DNA of 21,633 bases, from contig CAKUBN010000038.1 in the NCBI GenBank assembly GCA_934643185.1, positions 1-21,633 on the forward strand, written 5' to 3'. Position numbers and translations under genes: made by a program. Position 1 is the stretch's first letter. Each line of letters starts with the position of its first letter. The DNA is from an uncultured Eubacteriales bacterium (GTDB lineage: Bacteria; Bacillota; Clostridia; Oscillospirales; Acutalibacteraceae). This document shows positions 20,177-21,633 of this stretch, piece by piece. The notes under the pieces are model-generated. The model was given only the letters and a program-made list of their open reading frames with translations. It did not search any database and was not told the origin of the DNA.

Positions 20177-21550
20177 TTACATAGAGATCAGGCCGAAAGC
20201 GTTCATGACAGAGCTGATAAGGATGATGGCTGCAAAGACCGGGCAAAGATACTTGATCATCATGACGAAGATCTTCTTTCTGCGGAACGTGCCGCCTTCT
20301 TGCGTCATTTCTTCTTCAATACGGTCTACACCGATCACGCGGGAAACGAGCAGGCAAGTCGCAATAGCCGCAATCGGCATCATAACGGAGTTTGTTAAGA
20401 AATCGAAGAAATCGAGGAACTGCATGCCGAGAATCTTTACGGCATCGAGCGGGCCGTAGCCGAGCGAAGACAGCGTGCCGAGCGCGAGCATGATGATGCC
20501 GATGACAACGGTTGACTTTTTGCGGTTCCAATGGAGCTCATCTTCAAACGTGGAAACGGCACTTTCCGTCAGCGCAATAGAGCTTGTGACCGCCGCAAAC
20601 AGCACGAGCACGAAGAACAGAATGCCAACCGCCGTGCCGAGACCCATGCTGGCGAACACCTTCGGAATCGTGATGAACATCAATGACGGGCCCGCCTGCA
20701 AGGTGTTCGGGTCGCCGCCGGAGAACGCAAAGACCGCCGGGATGATCATAAGGCCGGCCATAATGGCGATGGCGGTGTCGAAAATCTCCACATTGCGCGT
20801 AGAGTCCTCAATAGACGTTTCTTTTTTCATATAAGAGCCAAACGTAACAAGGATGCCCATGGCGATGGACAGCGAATAGAACATCTGTCCCATGGCGGAA
20901 ACGACCGTCATCCAGGAGAAATTCTCAAGGTTCGGCACAAGGAAATACTGAATGCCCTTCAGTGCGCCGGGACGTGTGACGGAATAGATTGCGATGATGA
21001 CGGACAGCACGACAAGGATTGGCATCATGAATTTCGATACACGCTCAATACCGTTGCGCACGCCGGCAAAAATGATGGTCAGCGTGATGAGCGCAAAAAT
21101 GACAAAGCAAATTTCGGCGGACACGCCGTCCGAGATGAACATCGAAAAATATCCGTCCTCCGCAAGCTTTGTTCCGTTGCCGCAAATGTACTCAAAAAGA
21201 TATTTGATGACCCAGCCGCCGATAACGGAATAATAAGGCACAATCAGGATTGGGATAATGGCGTTAATCCAGCCGCCGGCTTTTAATGTATGCGACTTTG
21301 TGAACGATGCAAATGCACCCACAGGGCTTTTGCGCGTCATGCGGCCAAGCGATGTTTCTGCCACGATCATCGTGTAACCGAACGTCAGCGCAAGCAAAAT
21401 GTAGATCAAAAGGAAAATGCCGCCGCCGTATTTTGCCGCAAGGTACGGAAATCGCCAAATGTTGCCAAGACCGACCGAAGCGCCGGCCGCAGACAGCACG
21501 AACCCGAGTTTACCCGAGAACATGCTGCGATTACTGTGATGTTTCTTCAT
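20177..21550 (-). CDS. Sodium-coupled transporter of the SNF (neurotransmitter:sodium symporter) family
   Basis: A 457-aa membrane protein of LeuT fold. The N-terminal helix 1 reads GFVLSAAGASVGLGNIWRFP and continues YLAAKYGGGIFLL, the unwound sodium/substrate-binding segment diagnostic of the family. About 11-12 hydrophobic helices follow, with GQMFYSLSIAMGILVTFGSY as helix 6 and AAVTSSIALTESAVSTFEDE as helix 8 including the sodium-site serine pair. It probably imports an amino acid with sodium; the substrate is not predictable. ATG at 21550 is preceded by GGTGG with seven nt spacing; the upstream part of the frame is leader. The end of the gene faces the GNAT gene. No small partner-subunit gene follows. 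Confidence 0.93.
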   Translation of the reverse strand: MKKHHSNRSMFSGKLGFVLSAAGASVGLGNIWRFPYLAAKYGGGIFLLIYILLALTFGYTMIVAETSLGRMTRKSPVGAFASFTKSHTLKAGGWINAIIPILIVPYYSVIGGWVIKYLFEYICGNGTKLAEDGYFSMFISDGVSAEICFVIFALITLTIIFAGVRNGIERVSKFMMPILVVLSVIIAIYSVTRPGALKGIQYFLVPNLENFSWMTVVSAMGQMFYSLSIAMGILVTFGSYMKKETSIEDSTRNVEIFDTAIAIMAGLMIIPAVFAFSGGDPNTLQAGPSLMFITIPKVFASMGLGTAVGILFFVLVLFAAVTSSIALTESAVSTFEDELHWNRKKSTVVIGIIMLALGTLSSLGYGPLDAVKILGMQFLDFFDFLTNSVMMPIAAIATCLLVSRVIGVDRIEEEMTQEGGTFRRKKIFVMMIKYLCPVFAAIILISSVMNAFGLISM

Positions 21551-21585
21551 TACTTTTCCACCTATTTTCTGCGAATATTCAAACA

Positions 21586-21633
21586 CAGCCGCCGGTGAAA
21601 CCGTTTTCCCCCTTCAGTTTCACCGGCGTGCTG
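21586..21633. repeat. Long inverted repeat upstream of the SNF transporter
   Basis: A perfect 12-bp stem, CGCCGGTGAAAC (21590-21601) with GTTTCACCGGCG (21617-21628), around a 15-nt loop. It extends by CAGC/GCTG with one bulged T. No T-run follows on either side inside the window. It may be a leader structure of the transporter gene, or the start of a terminator or regulatory element of an unseen upstream gene. Confidence 0.6.

Overview
The window looks like chromosomal core from a low-to-mid GC Gram-positive anaerobe of class Clostridia, probably near the Oscillospiraceae/Ruminococcaceae. This is inferred from gene content and order: an SRP RNA-dnaX-ybaB-recR cluster, smpB followed by tmRNA, an archaeal-type asd at the head of a dap operon, a TSCPD-domain protein, a YitT protein and a CFI-box-CTERM remnant. 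Strong AGGAGG-like ribosome sites and TTGACA/TATAAT promoters fit. No phage, IS, plasmid or CRISPR locus was found.

Layout. (1) 107-3425, plus strand: lysine/diaminopimelate operon asd-dapA-dapB-ACT protein, with a long inverted repeat in its leader and a terminator behind it. (2) 3432-3860: decayed CFI-box-CTERM gene end, a tRNA-Leu(UAG) with its own promoter and terminator. (3) 3870-7430, minus: five-gene operon HD hydrolase, ABC ATPase, ABC-2 permease, PHP phosphoesterase, TSCPD protein; the ATPase has lost key catalytic motifs. (4) 7462-8389, minus: an ArsR repressor read in frame into a NifX/NifB-like cofactor-binding domain, under a promoter bracketed by an identical 12-bp repeat. (5) 8403-9416, minus: YitT membrane protein. 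(6) 9455-12978, minus: AraC regulator, Gfo/Idh/MocA oxidoreductase, sugar isomerase/epimerase, then terminator and a Nudix hydrolase. (7) 13023-15343: MarR regulator (minus) divergent from nitroreductase-endonuclease IV (plus). (8) 15344-15645: non-coding stretch holding an array of small hairpins bounded by GTGAAAT/ATTTCAC. (9) 15646-19397, minus: SRP RNA, dnaX, ybaB, recR, then smpB and tmRNA. (10) 19409-20083, plus: GNAT acetyltransferase divergent from the SRP RNA. (11) 20177-21633, minus: SNF-family sodium-coupled transporter with a long inverted repeat upstream.

Functionally, most of the window is housekeeping (lysine and cell-wall precursor synthesis, ribosome rescue, replication and recombination, protein targeting, base-excision repair) interleaved with small regulated accessory operons. 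The least ordinary items are the catalytically degenerate ABC ATPase, the ArsR-NifX read-through fusion, the stand-alone ACT protein in the lysine operon, and the GTGAAAT hairpin array. All assignments come from reading the sequence; no database search was run.
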